Shown: positions 9,267 to 19,150, counted from the stretch's first letter. The stretch is 64,000 bases of DNA from Flavobacteriales bacterium (GCA_016717225.1 JADKGB010000005.1:123651-187650); one strand, 5' to 3'. Notes: a model not told the origin generated them from the sequence alone. Numbers and translations: made by a program.

Positions 9267-11081
9267 ATGCGCACCTCGATACTTGCTCCCTTTCTGGCAC
9301 TGCCGATCCTCATGAACGCGCAGTTCGCCGAAACCGGTCGGTTGGAAAAGACAGTGATGGCCGCCACACATTCCGCGGATCACAGGACACTGCGCACCGG
9401 TGATGACCCACTTTGGACAGAAGACTTCGAGAACGGGATCGCAGCTTGGACCGTTGCCACGACTGAAGGAGCAGTGGATTGGCAACTCACCAGCACTGGC
9501 AATACTGCTGGGTTCACCCCAGGTCCACTCGAAAGCAGTTCGGGCTACCCGGCAGGAAATTGGATCATTGCCGATAGCGATGGACAAGGGACCGGCGGGT
9601 TGGCAGAGAACACCTCGATCACTTCACCCCCCATCCTCGGGTTCGATACAATTCCGTTCGTGCTTTTGAGCTTTGAACAGAGCTTCCGGCAGCTGAATGA
9701 TGATCAGACGTTGGTTGAGGTAAGTGGTAACGGCGGCACTGATTGGTCGATATTCCCGGTAAACACAAGCATAGGTGGCAACCAAAGCACACTCGGTGCA
9801 CCTGCAAGCGAGACCGTGGTGGTCAATATCAGCAATGCGCTGGTGAATGGATCAACGGACATCCGCCTTCGTTTCCGGTGGATAAGCGATGAAGGCTTCA
9901 CGTACGCCTGGCAGATAGACGATATCGCCTTGATCCCTGCCCGCAACAACGACCTGGTGATCTCCAATGCTGTCCATGCTGTGTGGAACTTCACCGATCC
10001 CGACTACGCTGACCTGCCCTATACCATCTATTTGCAAGGCGAGCAGCGCAACTTGCACTTCCGCGCATCGATCGGGAACAATGGAAGCGCTCCGCAAAGT
10101 GATGTGCACTTGCACGTTGAGGTGGAAGGCCCCGGAGGAAGTACAACGTCGTTGAACAGCGCGAACCAATCGCTTGCGCCAGGAGTTACGAGCATTTTCG
10201 AGATCATCGACTATCCTATGCCACAGGAAATAGGCTCATACACATTCCACATGAGCGGAGTGCAAGCCGAAACAGAGGATGTTCCGCAAGACAACCTGGC
10301 GAACATCACCGTTCACGTGGATCCGAGCATCTTCGCCCGCGATGGGGGCACAGTCCTTGGGCAACGGGACAATGGTAACGAGGGCTTCGAACTGGGCAAC
10401 CGTTTTCTGATCGAAGAACCCGGCAGGTTGCTTCAAGCTGTGGATGTAGCCCTTGGACCAAGCACCACGGCGGGTTCGCTCATAGAAGTAACGGTGTACG
10501 ACCACGGACTGGAACTGATGGCTGAAAGTGACATCTACGAAGTCGCTGAAACGGAGATCAACAACATTGGTGGCGGTCACTTCATTTCCGTTCCCTTGAT
10601 CGAAGCTTTGGAACTCACCGAAGACGAAGTGTATCTGGTGTGTGTAAAAGCGCAGATCGACAATGGCGAAACCTGGGTCGGGATCAGCGGCACCAGCCCC
10701 GCACAAACGTCGTTGATATACAGGAATGATGAAAGCGACTGGTTTTATGTGACCACCACTCCCATGGTTCGCATGAATTTCAATGAGAACGTAGGCATCG
10801 ATCAGGTGCTGTCGAACACACCAGTACTTACAGCCCAACCGTCGATATTCGATGACCATACCACGATCGACCTAGCGCTCGTTCCTGTGGGACAATTGGG
10901 TTGGGACTTGCGCGATATGAGCGGCCGGATGGTGCGGAACGTGACCTACACCAATGGTTCATCAGCCACGAAACAGTTGATCCTTGAAGGCGATGGTCTG
11001 GCAGATGGCACATACCTGTTCACTCTCCACACCTCACAAGGGCCGTCGACGCTGCGCCTTGTCCATCAAAAGCAGCGGTGA
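9267..11081 (+). CDS. Large secreted protein with T9SS sorting domain
   Basis: 604 aa. Signal peptide at residues 1-18 (ends MNAQF). Residues about 50-215 contain EDFENGIAAWTV and end near YAWQIDDIALIP, the pattern of a MAM/jelly-roll carbohydrate-binding-like fold common in Bacteroidota exoproteins. A CARDB-like adhesive segment (NDLVISNAV to NLANITVHVD) follows at about 230-350. The last 80 residues form a T9SS type A domain (AQPSIFDDHTTIDL, DMSGRMV, LADGTYLF). No catalytic motif is visible. First of four consecutive cargo genes, followed by a perfect hairpin terminator. Confidence 0.75.
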   Translation: MRTSILAPFLALPILMNAQFAETGRLEKTVMAATHSADHRTLRTGDDPLWTEDFENGIAAWTVATTEGAVDWQLTSTGNTAGFTPGPLESSSGYPAGNWIIADSDGQGTGGLAENTSITSPPILGFDTIPFVLLSFEQSFRQLNDDQTLVEVSGNGGTDWSIFPVNTSIGGNQSTLGAPASETVVVNISNALVNGSTDIRLRFRWISDEGFTYAWQIDDIALIPARNNDLVISNAVHAVWNFTDPDYADLPYTIYLQGEQRNLHFRASIGNNGSAPQSDVHLHVEVEGPGGSTTSLNSANQSLAPGVTSIFEIIDYPMPQEIGSYTFHMSGVQAETEDVPQDNLANITVHVDPSIFARDGGTVLGQRDNGNEGFELGNRFLIEEPGRLLQAVDVALGPSTTAGSLIEVTVYDHGLELMAESDIYEVAETEINNIGGGHFISVPLIEALELTEDEVYLVCVKAQIDNGETWVGISGTSPAQTSLIYRNDESDWFYVTTTPMVRMNFNENVGIDQVLSNTPVLTAQPSIFDDHTTIDLALVPVGQLGWDLRDMSGRMVRNVTYTNGSSATKQLILEGDGLADGTYLFTLHTSQGPSTLRLVHQKQR

Positions 11082-11105
11082 CCAAGGACCATCGCGGTCC
11101 GAATT

Positions 11106-11140
11106 GAAGAAGCCTTCCGGAATTGCCGGAAGGCTTCTTC
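11106..11140 (+). terminator. Hairpin terminator after the 604-aa cargo gene
   Basis: A perfect 15-bp stem (11106-11120 with 11126-11140, GAAGAAGCCTTCCGG) around a 5-nt loop, 24 bp after the stop. The A/T-rich outer stem supports use in both directions. Confidence 0.75.
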
Positions 11141-11202
11141 CGTTCTCGAGCGGTCTATCTTCGCCGCCCAACATTTTCGCGCACCCGTGCGCAGCCTGAT
11201 AG

Positions 11203-12981
11203 ATGCGCTCAACTCCTAACTCCTATTCGTGGATCCTGGTCGCTTTGGTTCTCGTGAGCGCATCCGGTTCTGCACGCGCGCAGGTGAACTGCCTGTTCTC
11301 TGAAGACTTCACGGGAGCCGAACTGCCAGTGGGATGGGGACTCGCGCCCGGGCAAGTTGAGCGCTTGGACGCATCGGGGAATGGAACCGGACAATTCACT
11401 TCGCCCTTTACGGTTGGCACCTCGTTGGAAGCCAATGCGATCGGCTATTTCCCAGTTCCCAATGATCCGATAGGCAACCGGTTCGCGATGGCGAACGACG
11501 ACGCACAACCGTGTGATTGTGCAATGGACCAAGTTTCGCTCCTAACGCCGTTCATCAGCCTCACGATCGCAACAACTCCGGCCCTCTCATTCCGCTATTA
11601 CCACGATGGGCGCCCGTTCAATGGCCGGGCTTGGGTCGATATTTCCACCGACGGCAGCGCTTGGACGACACTTTCGGAATTGTCCGAAGCTGTCGGCGTA
11701 TGGCAAAGCGAATTGATCGACCTGTCGGCATACGATGGGATTTCCGTGCAGCTGCGATTCCGGTATGATGACAACGGCGACTGGTCCTCGGGCTTCGCGC
11801 TGGATGATGTATGTGTTTTCGGGCGCACAGCGAACGACTTGGCCTTGGCGCAAGCCTGGCTCGGCGACCCTCGCACCAGTCCGTTCAACACGAGCGAGCG
11901 TTCACTGGGCTATACACAGCTGCCTGTAGAACAACAATTGCCTCTTGCAACCACTGTGCGCATCCGGAACTTGGGAACACAAACCGCGACGGGCATTTCT
12001 ATAGATGGCACACTCACCCTGAACGGCGGGCAAACCCTGCAATCAGGAAGCATTGTGTGCAATGAACTATTGCCCTTGAGCGACACCATTGTTCAATGGA
12101 ACCCAGGTTTCACATACACCGAAGCGGGTCTCGCGGAACTGGCGCTTTCTGTTTCCATGGCCAATATCGACGACCAAACAACGGATAACAACGCACAGCT
12201 TTCATACACAATGACGGCTCCGGGGCAAAACGGACATGCGATGGCCATTGATAGCGATGTTCCTGAAACCACGGTAGGGGGATCGGAGGCTTTCAGCACC
12301 GGGTGCCGGTTCGAGTTGACCGGGCCAGAAAGCCACATTCACGGAGTTAGCCTTCGATTTGGTGGAGGCACCATGCCAGGCACTCCGATAAAAGCGACCA
12401 TCACGGACGGCAATTTGAACATCTTGTCCACCTCTGCGGAACACATTGTCAGTCAAGCTGATATCGACCTGAGCTATGCCGGTGGTTCGACCTATTTACC
12501 CCTGGAAAGCATCTTGGACTTCAACAGCGATCAGGATATTCTGGCCTTGATCAAATTCGAAGGCGATACAGGGGCTTTGAACGTCGCGTCGGGCGGAACG
12601 GTGCCCTTGGGTGCAGCGTGGCTTGTGGAAGCGAATGGACTCAACTCTTCATTTCTGGCCTTGGCACCTCTAGTGCGCATACATATGAGTGAACCGGCCG
12701 TTGGCCTCTCTGAGCAAATCACCGTGGCCAGCGGTAGCCTTACCCTTATGCCCAACCCCACCAATACGCATGCTATTGTTGAACTTGACGAGTCGTTGGG
12801 CGGCCCATGGGCAGTGGAAGTGTACGATACTCGTGGCCAGCTGAAATGGAGAACAGGTGGCCTGTCGGAAGGAACGATGCGCCTTTCGCTCTCTGTAATA
12901 GGCTGGGTTCCCGGTGTGTACACGTTGCACGCGGTCGGCACCAAGGGCTTACGAACTGGCAGATTGGTCGTCACCAAATAG
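11203..12981 (+). CDS. Large secreted protein with T9SS sorting domain
   Basis: 592 aa. Signal peptide at residues 1-26 (ends GSARAQ). After it, CLFSEDFTGAELPVGW opens the same jelly-roll-like layout as the preceding gene, closing at SSGFALDDVCVFG (about 195-207). An adhesive segment beginning NDLALAQAWLGDP follows. The C-terminal domain (LMPNPTNTHAIVELDE, YDTRGQLKW, PGVYTLHAVG, GRLVVTK) is type A T9SS. Cysteine pairs (CDC near residue 104) occur in the first domain. Function unknown; probably a cell-surface or matrix protein. Confidence 0.72.
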   Translation: MRSTPNSYSWILVALVLVSASGSARAQVNCLFSEDFTGAELPVGWGLAPGQVERLDASGNGTGQFTSPFTVGTSLEANAIGYFPVPNDPIGNRFAMANDDAQPCDCAMDQVSLLTPFISLTIATTPALSFRYYHDGRPFNGRAWVDISTDGSAWTTLSELSEAVGVWQSELIDLSAYDGISVQLRFRYDDNGDWSSGFALDDVCVFGRTANDLALAQAWLGDPRTSPFNTSERSLGYTQLPVEQQLPLATTVRIRNLGTQTATGISIDGTLTLNGGQTLQSGSIVCNELLPLSDTIVQWNPGFTYTEAGLAELALSVSMANIDDQTTDNNAQLSYTMTAPGQNGHAMAIDSDVPETTVGGSEAFSTGCRFELTGPESHIHGVSLRFGGGTMPGTPIKATITDGNLNILSTSAEHIVSQADIDLSYAGGSTYLPLESILDFNSDQDILALIKFEGDTGALNVASGGTVPLGAAWLVEANGLNSSFLALAPLVRIHMSEPAVGLSEQITVASGSLTLMPNPTNTHAIVELDESLGGPWAVEVYDTRGQLKWRTGGLSEGTMRLSLSVIGWVPGVYTLHAVGTKGLRTGRLVVTK

Positions 12982-13340
12982 GTCACACCGAGAGCTGTTT
13001 GCAAAAAGTTGGTCCTGAAACCAAAGGCAGACCTGCACCCGTAGCGGCATCCGAGCAGGCGAGGGCCGCAAAGGCAAGAAGGACAGGGAGTTCGCGCAGC
13101 GACAACATCCGATGATGTAACAGAGGACCCGCCACTGGCGGATCTGCTCCGCGTAGAGCGTTAACCCAGTCAAGCGGATCTCTGCTCAACACGTGATAAC
13201 TCACCGCCTCTGCGTTGAAACGGGTATTGGAAACAGACTATCCGAATTTCCACCAGATTCAACGCCACTCTTGGACGCACGGAAATGCGCTCTCGTCGGA
13301 TCGCTTCTCGCGGTTCGTCAAATTACCAACGTTTGGTGTT
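12982..13340. other. Long intergenic stretch without a convincing gene
   Basis: About 360 bp between two cargo genes. Short open frames on the minus strand reach 73-74 codons, one with a lipobox-like LLAFAALAC, but none has a promoter, a good start or a family match. Short inverted repeats (CCGCCACTGGCGG near 13129-13141) occur without a T run. Confidence 0.4.
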
Positions 13341-13348
13341 TACATTCG
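13341..13348 (+). promoter_or_regulatory. Probable -7 element for the 628-aa cargo gene
   Basis: TACATTCG matches TAnnTTTG at 7 of 8 positions, 36 bp before the ATG. The leader that follows is A/C-rich (CAACAAACAAACACATG), typical of well-translated Bacteroidota genes that lack a Shine-Dalgarno site. Confidence 0.5.
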
Positions 13349-13384
13349 CCCCTCAACCCCTGTTGAAACCCAACAAACAAACAC

Positions 13385-15271
13385 ATGAACAAGATCTACA
13401 CTTCAGCTTTGGCTGGTGTTCTGATCGCCGGATCGGCAATGGCCCAGTCCAAGGCGGTTAACCCCAGTAGCATACCGGTTGCCCAACGAGTGGCACCTCG
13501 GATCGACCACCCGAACTATCAACCCTTGGTAGGTGCACGTGGCGCGGAAATTTGGAGCAGCGATTTCTCCAATGCTACAGATTGGACCATCGCCCATAAC
13601 GGCGTTTTCGCAGGTGACTGGCAGATCGGACAGAATCTCAGCAGCCAAGGTGATTTTCCGACACCGGCTATTGAGAGCACCACTGCAGGCAATGGATACG
13701 CCATGTATGATTCTGACGGTTTGGGCAACACTGGATCAGATTATGAGCAACCGCACATGACCTCTCCGGTGATCAACCTGAGCACGTACACGAATGTGAT
13801 CGTGCAATTCGAAAACCAGTACCGCAAGTATATTGACGAACAGACTTTTTTGGTCGTTAGTACCGATGGTACATGGCCGGATGCGGATCTGAGCGACCCG
13901 TTGGTGGACGTAACCACCCTGACCGGCGTTTACCAAGTGTGGGGAGCTGATGAATTGACCCAAGGTGTTTCTCCTGGCAACCCTACCCTCCGTCAGTTCA
14001 ACGTTTCGAGCGTAGCCGGTGGCCAAGCAAACGTCCAATTCCGTATCCAATTCACAGGTATTTACGGGTACACTTGGTATGTGGACGATTTCAAAGTGAT
14101 CGAGCAGCCACCTTTCGAGATCAGCATGCAGAGTTCATACTTTTCGCACACAGGTGGTGGCGAGGAATATGGCCGCACTCCAGCAAGTCAACTAAACCCA
14201 ACGATGCTTATTGGAGGTGTTGTTGAGAATATCGGGATCAACGCACAAACCAATGTTGCGGTAACTGCTACTGTATCTGGTCCGGTGCCATTCACTGTTC
14301 CCCTTTCACAGGCTACGATCGCATCGGGCGAGATCTCTCCGATTGAAACGGACTTCACGCTACCTGCACTTACGCTTGGACTGTACACGGCTTCTACCGT
14401 TGTATCTACGTCGGAGATCGCTAATGATGCGTTCCCAGATAACAACACGGACCTACGCAATTTCGAGATCACAGACAATCTCTACAGTTTGGACGGTATC
14501 GGAAATCACCCTGAAGGGGATGAGATCTTGGCCTCGATCGGCACCAATAGCTTCGCCAACAATGAAGATGGAATGCTCCTGTTCACATACTATCCGATCG
14601 CTAGTGAATTCGTCGCTACTGGCATTGAAGTGGCACTGGCCAATGGCACCCTTCCGGATGGCACCGCACTGATTTCGATCCATGACACCACAGATGTCTT
14701 AGCGGACATTGCTGACAACCCGATCGCGGTTAGCAGCGAGTATGTGATCACGCAAGCAGACGTGGATGCTGGTTCGTTCCGTGTGTGTTTTGACAACCCG
14801 GTAGTACTTCCCACTGGTGGCTATTACGCTGGTTTGGAGCTCTATAGCAATGGCGGTCTGAACACCGTCCGGATCTTGGATGATGTCACTGTACCGCAAC
14901 CAAGTCTCAGCAGCGTAATGTTCTTGCCAGTCGCTACGCAGCCCGGTGGTGCAACTGGCACCTTCACCAACGGCACTGCCTTGGCGATCCGCCTGAGCGG
15001 AGCAGCCGATTTCTGTGTTGTGGGTATGGATGAGGAAGTTCTATCGGGCATCAGCTTGTACCCGAACCCATCGAACGGCCAGATCACGTTGAACGCGGCA
15101 ACTGCAGCCAAGCACATCGTGGAAGTGGTGAACGCTTTGGGCGAAGTGGTTGCTACCAGCAACTTCAACTTGAACCTGAACATGGACCTGAGCAACCTCG
15201 CAAAGGGTGTGTACTCGGTTCGTGTTTCTACCGATAAGGCTTCATTCGTGCAGCGCGTAACGCTGAACTAA
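13385..15271 (+). CDS. Large secreted protein with T9SS sorting domain, paralogue of the next gene
   Basis: 628 aa. Signal peptide at residues 1-20 (ends SAMAQ). A jelly-roll-like domain (WSSDFSNATDW to GYTWYVDDFKVIE, about 56-238), then a segment starting SSYFSHTGGGEEYGR with a CARDB-like fold and a domain starting near IGNHPEGDEILASIGT. The C-terminal domain is a strong type A sorting signal (GISLYPNPSNGQITLN, VVNALGEVV, LAKGVYSVRVS, FVQRVTLN). It shares all of these landmarks in the same order with the following gene, so the pair arose by tandem duplication. Own promoter and terminator. Confidence 0.78.
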   Translation: MNKIYTSALAGVLIAGSAMAQSKAVNPSSIPVAQRVAPRIDHPNYQPLVGARGAEIWSSDFSNATDWTIAHNGVFAGDWQIGQNLSSQGDFPTPAIESTTAGNGYAMYDSDGLGNTGSDYEQPHMTSPVINLSTYTNVIVQFENQYRKYIDEQTFLVVSTDGTWPDADLSDPLVDVTTLTGVYQVWGADELTQGVSPGNPTLRQFNVSSVAGGQANVQFRIQFTGIYGYTWYVDDFKVIEQPPFEISMQSSYFSHTGGGEEYGRTPASQLNPTMLIGGVVENIGINAQTNVAVTATVSGPVPFTVPLSQATIASGEISPIETDFTLPALTLGLYTASTVVSTSEIANDAFPDNNTDLRNFEITDNLYSLDGIGNHPEGDEILASIGTNSFANNEDGMLLFTYYPIASEFVATGIEVALANGTLPDGTALISIHDTTDVLADIADNPIAVSSEYVITQADVDAGSFRVCFDNPVVLPTGGYYAGLELYSNGGLNTVRILDDVTVPQPSLSSVMFLPVATQPGGATGTFTNGTALAIRLSGAADFCVVGMDEEVLSGISLYPNPSNGQITLNAATAAKHIVEVVNALGEVVATSNFNLNLNMDLSNLAKGVYSVRVSTDKASFVQRVTLN

Positions 15272-15291
15272 GAGTCCGACAACCTTTTTCG

Positions 15292-15332
15292 ACCAGCGCA
15301 CTTCGGGCAACCGGGGTGCGCTGGTTGTTTTC
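15292..15332 (+). terminator. Hairpin terminator after the 628-aa cargo gene
   Basis: A 10-bp perfect stem (ACCAGCGCAC at 15292-15301, GTGCGCTGGT at 15316-15325) followed by TGTTTTC, 20 bp after the stop codon. Confidence 0.65.
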
Positions 15333-15468
15333 GGACCTGTATAGCACCGGGTACAGGACGGCAAAGAGGTAAGGCATCGCTTTCCCATCGGCAAAGCGTC
15401 TGAACGAGTGGTCCCGGTGATGTATGGTGTAACATATAATTCACGATTTTTCACCTGTATGGACCTAT

Positions 15469-15476
15469 TACCTTGG
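15469..15476 (+). promoter_or_regulatory. Possible -7 element for the 628-aa cargo protein at 15506
   Basis: TACCTTGG, 7 of 8 matches to TAnnTTTG, ends 29 bp before the ATG at 15506. It supports that start over the ATG at 15473, which would lie inside the element. Confidence 0.4.
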
Positions 15477-15505
15477 CACCTCTAAAAAAACGAAAGACCC
15501 AGCAC

Positions 15506-17392
15506 ATGAACCACAAGTACATCTTGCTTCTGACCACGTTGATGGTCACGGGCGCACAAGCACAGTATGCCGTAATGCCAACGTTCCCGTCTGCTGCGCG
15601 CACACAGGATATTCGCCCTGAAACCAGGCCCGAAGACAATGCTGCCCTCCGGGGAACCGGCGTTGTGGTATGGTCCGAGGATTTCGATTTCGGGATCTTG
15701 GGAAACAACCCTTCCGGCCCTTGGACACTGAGTGGAACTGATGGCGACGTATGGCACTTCGGTACCACAGCGCCTCGCGGTGCGTTCACACCCAACAGTG
15801 AGCGTATCCAATCCACCACGTTCGCCAACGGCTTCGCCAAATTCGCTTCGGATTCCGCGAATTGCACATGGGTTGGCAACACGCCTACAACAATTCCAGC
15901 GGCCGAGTACATCAACTGGGATGGATCCCTTGTTTCGCCTGTGATCGATCTTACTGCTACACCTGCTGCAATACTGCAATTCCAGCAGCGTGCTCGTTTC
16001 TGCTGTGGAGATGCACCTTTCGTGCTGGAAGTCACCACGGATGGTTTCAACACCTTTACAAGCTTCCCTACGGATAACGGATTGCCGATCAATACGCTCA
16101 GCGCAACCGAAACGCTCAATTTCGCGATCACAGCTGCTATCGCTGCTAATCCTTCGACCGTTCAGTTCCGCTTCCACCATGACGGGGAAACAGCGGGTAC
16201 GTCCCACTATCACTGGCAGGTTGATGACATCAACATCTCTGAAGCACCTCAGATCGATGCGCATACGTTCGATGGTTATGTGAGCCACCGCGGTGATGGC
16301 ACCGAATTCGGACGTATCCCACAAAGTCAGCTGGGCGGCACAATGAACCTTGGAGGCTTCATGGACAACATCGGCGCCTTGCCTTTGACCAATGCCACCC
16401 TTACCGCTGTTGTAACAGACGATGCAACGAATTCAACACAGTTCACCGCATCGGCAACACAAGCCTCTCTCACGCCAGGGGATACGCTCTTCCTGAACGA
16501 GTTCCCAGCAATTCCGGCATTGGCTCTTGGAGCATACACGGTAACCATAACCGCAAGTTCTGATGAGACATCAGCAGACGCGAACCCTGCTGACAATGTG
16601 GTATTGCGCAGCTTCGAAGTCACCACTTCCGGTACTGGCATGTCCTACTCACTGGACCAGATCGGCGGGCACAATGTGCCAGAAGTCTTGGGTTCCGTTG
16701 GCACTGGCGATTTCCTGGATGCCTCGGATGACCTGTATTGCCTTACATATTTCCCGATCATCAACGACCTGGATGTTGACGCGATCGAGGTAGTGCTCGA
16801 CGCATCATCGGTAGCAGGGGGACTCATGCGCGTATCGTTGCACGATTCGACCAATATTGACGCTGATGATCCATTCTCTCCATTTATCGAGAGCGACGAC
16901 TACGAGATCACGGCTGCGGATATCTCCAACGGTAGCGTGAACGTGCCGTTGCCGAACGTTTACACCATGACCCCTGGCGCGTATTTCGCGGGTGTGGTGA
17001 TGTACAGCAACGCCAATGCGAACGACTTCGCCATCGTTGATGACATCACGATACCTCAGCCCGGTATTGCCAGTGCGATCTTCATCGATCAGGTTTTCTC
17101 GAACGGTGAAGCACTTGCTATTCGCCTTCGCAATGCATCTGTGGGCATTGATGAGCAGTCACTCAAGGGTGTAGGCATCTACCCGAACCCATCAAATGGC
17201 ATCCTGAACATTACGTTCACCGAACAAGGCAACTACACTGTGGAAGTGGTGAACATCCTTGGCGAAACCGTGAGCACCATCAACATGAATGGCGCCTCGG
17301 TGTTGGATCTCCGAAACCTGGCAAAAGGCGTTTACAACATCCGCGTTTCGAACAACGACGCGAGCACAGTTCAACGTGTTGTGCTGAACTAG
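15506..17392 (+). CDS. Large secreted protein with T9SS sorting domain, paralogue of the preceding gene
   Basis: 628 aa from the ATG at 15506, which begins a clean signal peptide (MNHKYILLLTTLMVTGAQA). An ATG 33 bp earlier would put 11 charged residues in front and overlaps the likely promoter. Landmarks follow the order of the previous gene: WSEDFDFGILG, YHWQVDDINISE, then FDGYVSHRGDGTEFGR, IGGHNVPEVLGSVGTG, and the C-terminal type A T9SS domain (GIYPNPSNGILNI, VVNILGETV, LAKGVYNIRVS, VQRVVLN). Substrate or partner unknown. Confidence 0.78.
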   Translation: MNHKYILLLTTLMVTGAQAQYAVMPTFPSAARTQDIRPETRPEDNAALRGTGVVVWSEDFDFGILGNNPSGPWTLSGTDGDVWHFGTTAPRGAFTPNSERIQSTTFANGFAKFASDSANCTWVGNTPTTIPAAEYINWDGSLVSPVIDLTATPAAILQFQQRARFCCGDAPFVLEVTTDGFNTFTSFPTDNGLPINTLSATETLNFAITAAIAANPSTVQFRFHHDGETAGTSHYHWQVDDINISEAPQIDAHTFDGYVSHRGDGTEFGRIPQSQLGGTMNLGGFMDNIGALPLTNATLTAVVTDDATNSTQFTASATQASLTPGDTLFLNEFPAIPALALGAYTVTITASSDETSADANPADNVVLRSFEVTTSGTGMSYSLDQIGGHNVPEVLGSVGTGDFLDASDDLYCLTYFPIINDLDVDAIEVVLDASSVAGGLMRVSLHDSTNIDADDPFSPFIESDDYEITAADISNGSVNVPLPNVYTMTPGAYFAGVVMYSNANANDFAIVDDITIPQPGIASAIFIDQVFSNGEALAIRLRNASVGIDEQSLKGVGIYPNPSNGILNITFTEQGNYTVEVVNILGETVSTINMNGASVLDLRNLAKGVYNIRVSNNDASTVQRVVLN

Positions 17393-17420
17393 GAGCGAAA
17401 GTTTCCAAACAAAACATGGG

Positions 17421-17450
17421 AAAACCCCTGGCCAATGGCCAGGGGTTTTT
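17421..17450 (+). terminator. Hairpin terminator after the second paralogue
   Basis: CCCCTGGCCA (17425-17434) pairs with TGGCCAGGGG (17436-17445), flanked by AAAA and TTTTT. This classical intrinsic terminator lies 28 bp after the stop. Confidence 0.85.
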
Positions 17451-17625
17451 CGTTCCACACAGCTTTTGCGAACACACGTGATCGGGCTTGTTCTGAACGC
17501 AAAAACCGTGAACTCGAGACAGGGCTGGCTTGCTGAACGTGTCTGCCACGTTCAGCACATAGCCAAGCGGAAAACACAATAACTTCTTCAGAATACGGTC
17601 AGCTGACCAAATGGTCACATCGACT

Positions 17626-18387
17626 TCACCCTTTGCCCATGGCCTCGCGCACCTTACGCATAAGGCCACTGGCGAAAATGAACGCGTTCAGTTCAGGGTT
17701 GTCACTAACAAGCAGTTCTTGCCGTGTACCCTGCCACCACGCTTTGCCCTCGTGGATAAAGAGGATGTTGTCTCCGGCCTCCATCACACTGTTCATATCG
17801 TGTGTGATCATGATCGTGGTCATCCCGTATTCCACGGTGATCTCGTTGATCAGGTTGTCGATCACGATACTCGTTTGTGGATCAAGCCCACTATTGGGCT
17901 CGTCAACGAACAGATATTGGGGATTCATGGCGATGGCCCGCGCGATCCCAACACGCTTTTGCATGCCGCCACTAATTTCACTGGGGAAGAGCTTGTCCTT
18001 TCCCTCGATGTTCACGCGCTTCAAACAGAGTTGCGCGCGATCCAGCATTTCGCTCTCGGCCATCGTAGCGAACATGCGCAGGGGGAACAACACGTTCTCC
18101 AGCACACTGAGGGAATCGAATAGAGCGCTGCTCTGGAAAAGCATTCCGATCTCCTGGCGCACCTCGCGCTTTTCCTCCTTCTCCAGCGTATGGAAGGACC
18201 GTCCATCGTAAAGAACAACGCCCTCCTCGGGCACATGCAAGCCCACAATGCACTTGCACAGAACGCTCTTACCACTTCCGCTCTTGCCGATCACCTGGTT
18301 CACGCGGCCTTTGGCGAACACGGCGTTGATATCCTGCAGCACCGGCACTTGCCCGAACTTCTTGCTGAGGTTCTTTACCTCGATCAT
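17626..18387 (-). CDS. mlaF: ABC transporter ATPase of the Mla (phospholipid) type
   Basis: 253 aa. Walker A GKSGSGKS (about residues 34-41), signature SGGMQKR (about 138-144), Walker B LFVDEPNSGLDP (about 158-169) and the H-loop ITHD (about 194) are all intact. The whole resembles MlaF, the ATPase of the MCE-type system moving phospholipids between inner and outer membrane. Its start overlaps the permease stop by 4 bp. The MCE substrate-binding protein that usually follows is not present here; the downstream neighbour is a convergent cargo gene. Confidence 0.88.
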   Translation of the reverse strand: MIEVKNLSKKFGQVPVLQDINAVFAKGRVNQVIGKSGSGKSVLCKCIVGLHVPEEGVVLYDGRSFHTLEKEEKREVRQEIGMLFQSSALFDSLSVLENVLFPLRMFATMAESEMLDRAQLCLKRVNIEGKDKLFPSEISGGMQKRVGIARAIAMNPQYLFVDEPNSGLDPQTSIVIDNLINEITVEYGMTTIMITHDMNSVMEAGDNILFIHEGKAWWQGTRQELLVSDNPELNAFIFASGLMRKVREAMGKG

Positions 18388-19124
18388 ATCAGCAGGAGCT
18401 GGGTTAGCAGGTAATTCGCGATGAGGATCACCACATCGCTGTATACCACCGCCTTCGTGCTGCTGATGCCCACCTCACGCGTCCCTCCTTGTGTATAGTA
18501 GCCTTGATAGGCGCTCACGGTTGTAATGATGATGGCGAAAACGATGGTTTTGGTCAAGGCGTAGATGATGGTGAAGGGTTCGAAATCCCATTGCACCCCT
18601 TGTATGTACGCGCTACTGCTGATGATCCCCGTGCTCGTTCCCACCAGCCAACCTCCAAAAATGCTGAGGAACATGCTGATGATGATGAGGAACGGGTTGA
18701 TGATCACAGCGGCAGCGATCTTGGGAAGGATCAAATACCCAGCACTGTTCACACCCATGATGTCCAGGGCATCGATCTGCTCCTTAACCCTCATGGAACC
18801 TATCTCAGCGGCAATATTGCTGCCCACTTTGCCCGCGAGGATCAAGCTGATGATCGTGGGACTGAACTCAAGGATCGTGCTTTGCCGGGTGGTGAATCCG
18901 ACCACATAGGCAGGGATCCACACCGATTCAATGTTGGTTTTGGTCTGAATGGTGATCACCGCCCCCATGAACACGGAAAGCAGCGCCACGATACCTAAGC
19001 TTTTGACACCCAGCAGGTCGATCTCCTCCACCGTTCGCTTCCAGTACAAGCTGAACCGCTCGGGTTTGGAGAAAACCTCGCCCAGAAGCTGGAAATAGTG
19101 GCCGATATGGAAAAGGAGGTTCAC
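18384..19124 (-). CDS. mlaE: ABC transporter permease of the MlaE family
   Basis: 246 aa from a GTG start at 19124. The core of the family is clear: LEFSPTIISLILAGKVGSNIAAEIG, MRVKEQIDALDIMGVNS and five or six membrane segments. The frame is open up to a TTG at 19145, but that codon lies inside a -7-like element (CTATTTTG on the minus strand, 19150-19143), so translation should begin at the GTG. Partner of the ATPase gene, with which it overlaps by 4 bp. Confidence 0.85.
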   Translation of the reverse strand: MNLLFHIGHYFQLLGEVFSKPERFSLYWKRTVEEIDLLGVKSLGIVALLSVFMGAVITIQTKTNIESVWIPAYVVGFTTRQSTILEFSPTIISLILAGKVGSNIAAEIGSMRVKEQIDALDIMGVNSAGYLILPKIAAAVIINPFLIIISMFLSIFGGWLVGTSTGIISSSAYIQGVQWDFEPFTIIYALTKTIVFAIIITTVSAYQGYYTQGGTREVGISSTKAVVYSDVVILIANYLLTQLLLI

Positions 19125-19142
19125 GGGGTCGCTAAGGACGGC

Positions 19143-19150
19143 CAAAATAG
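19143..19150 (-). promoter_or_regulatory. Possible -7 element of the mlaE-mlaF promoter
   Basis: CTATTTTG on the minus strand, identical to the octamer in front of the Crp/Fnr gene (32108-32101). It ends 18 bp before the GTG start. Confidence 0.4.

Noticed and set aside
13193..13204. GTGATAACTCAC before the 628-aa cargo gene
   Set aside because: Spacing between the arms is 2 bp too short for the 14-bp dyad and it lies more than 130 bp from the promoter.
12983..13204. 73-codon minus-strand frame with a lipobox-like LLAFAALAC
   Set aside because: No promoter, no charged signal start and no continuation typical of lipoproteins; overlaps another equally open frame.
19125..19145. TTG start for mlaE
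   Set aside because: The codon is inside a likely -7 element and the GTG at 19124 aligns with the usual start of the family.
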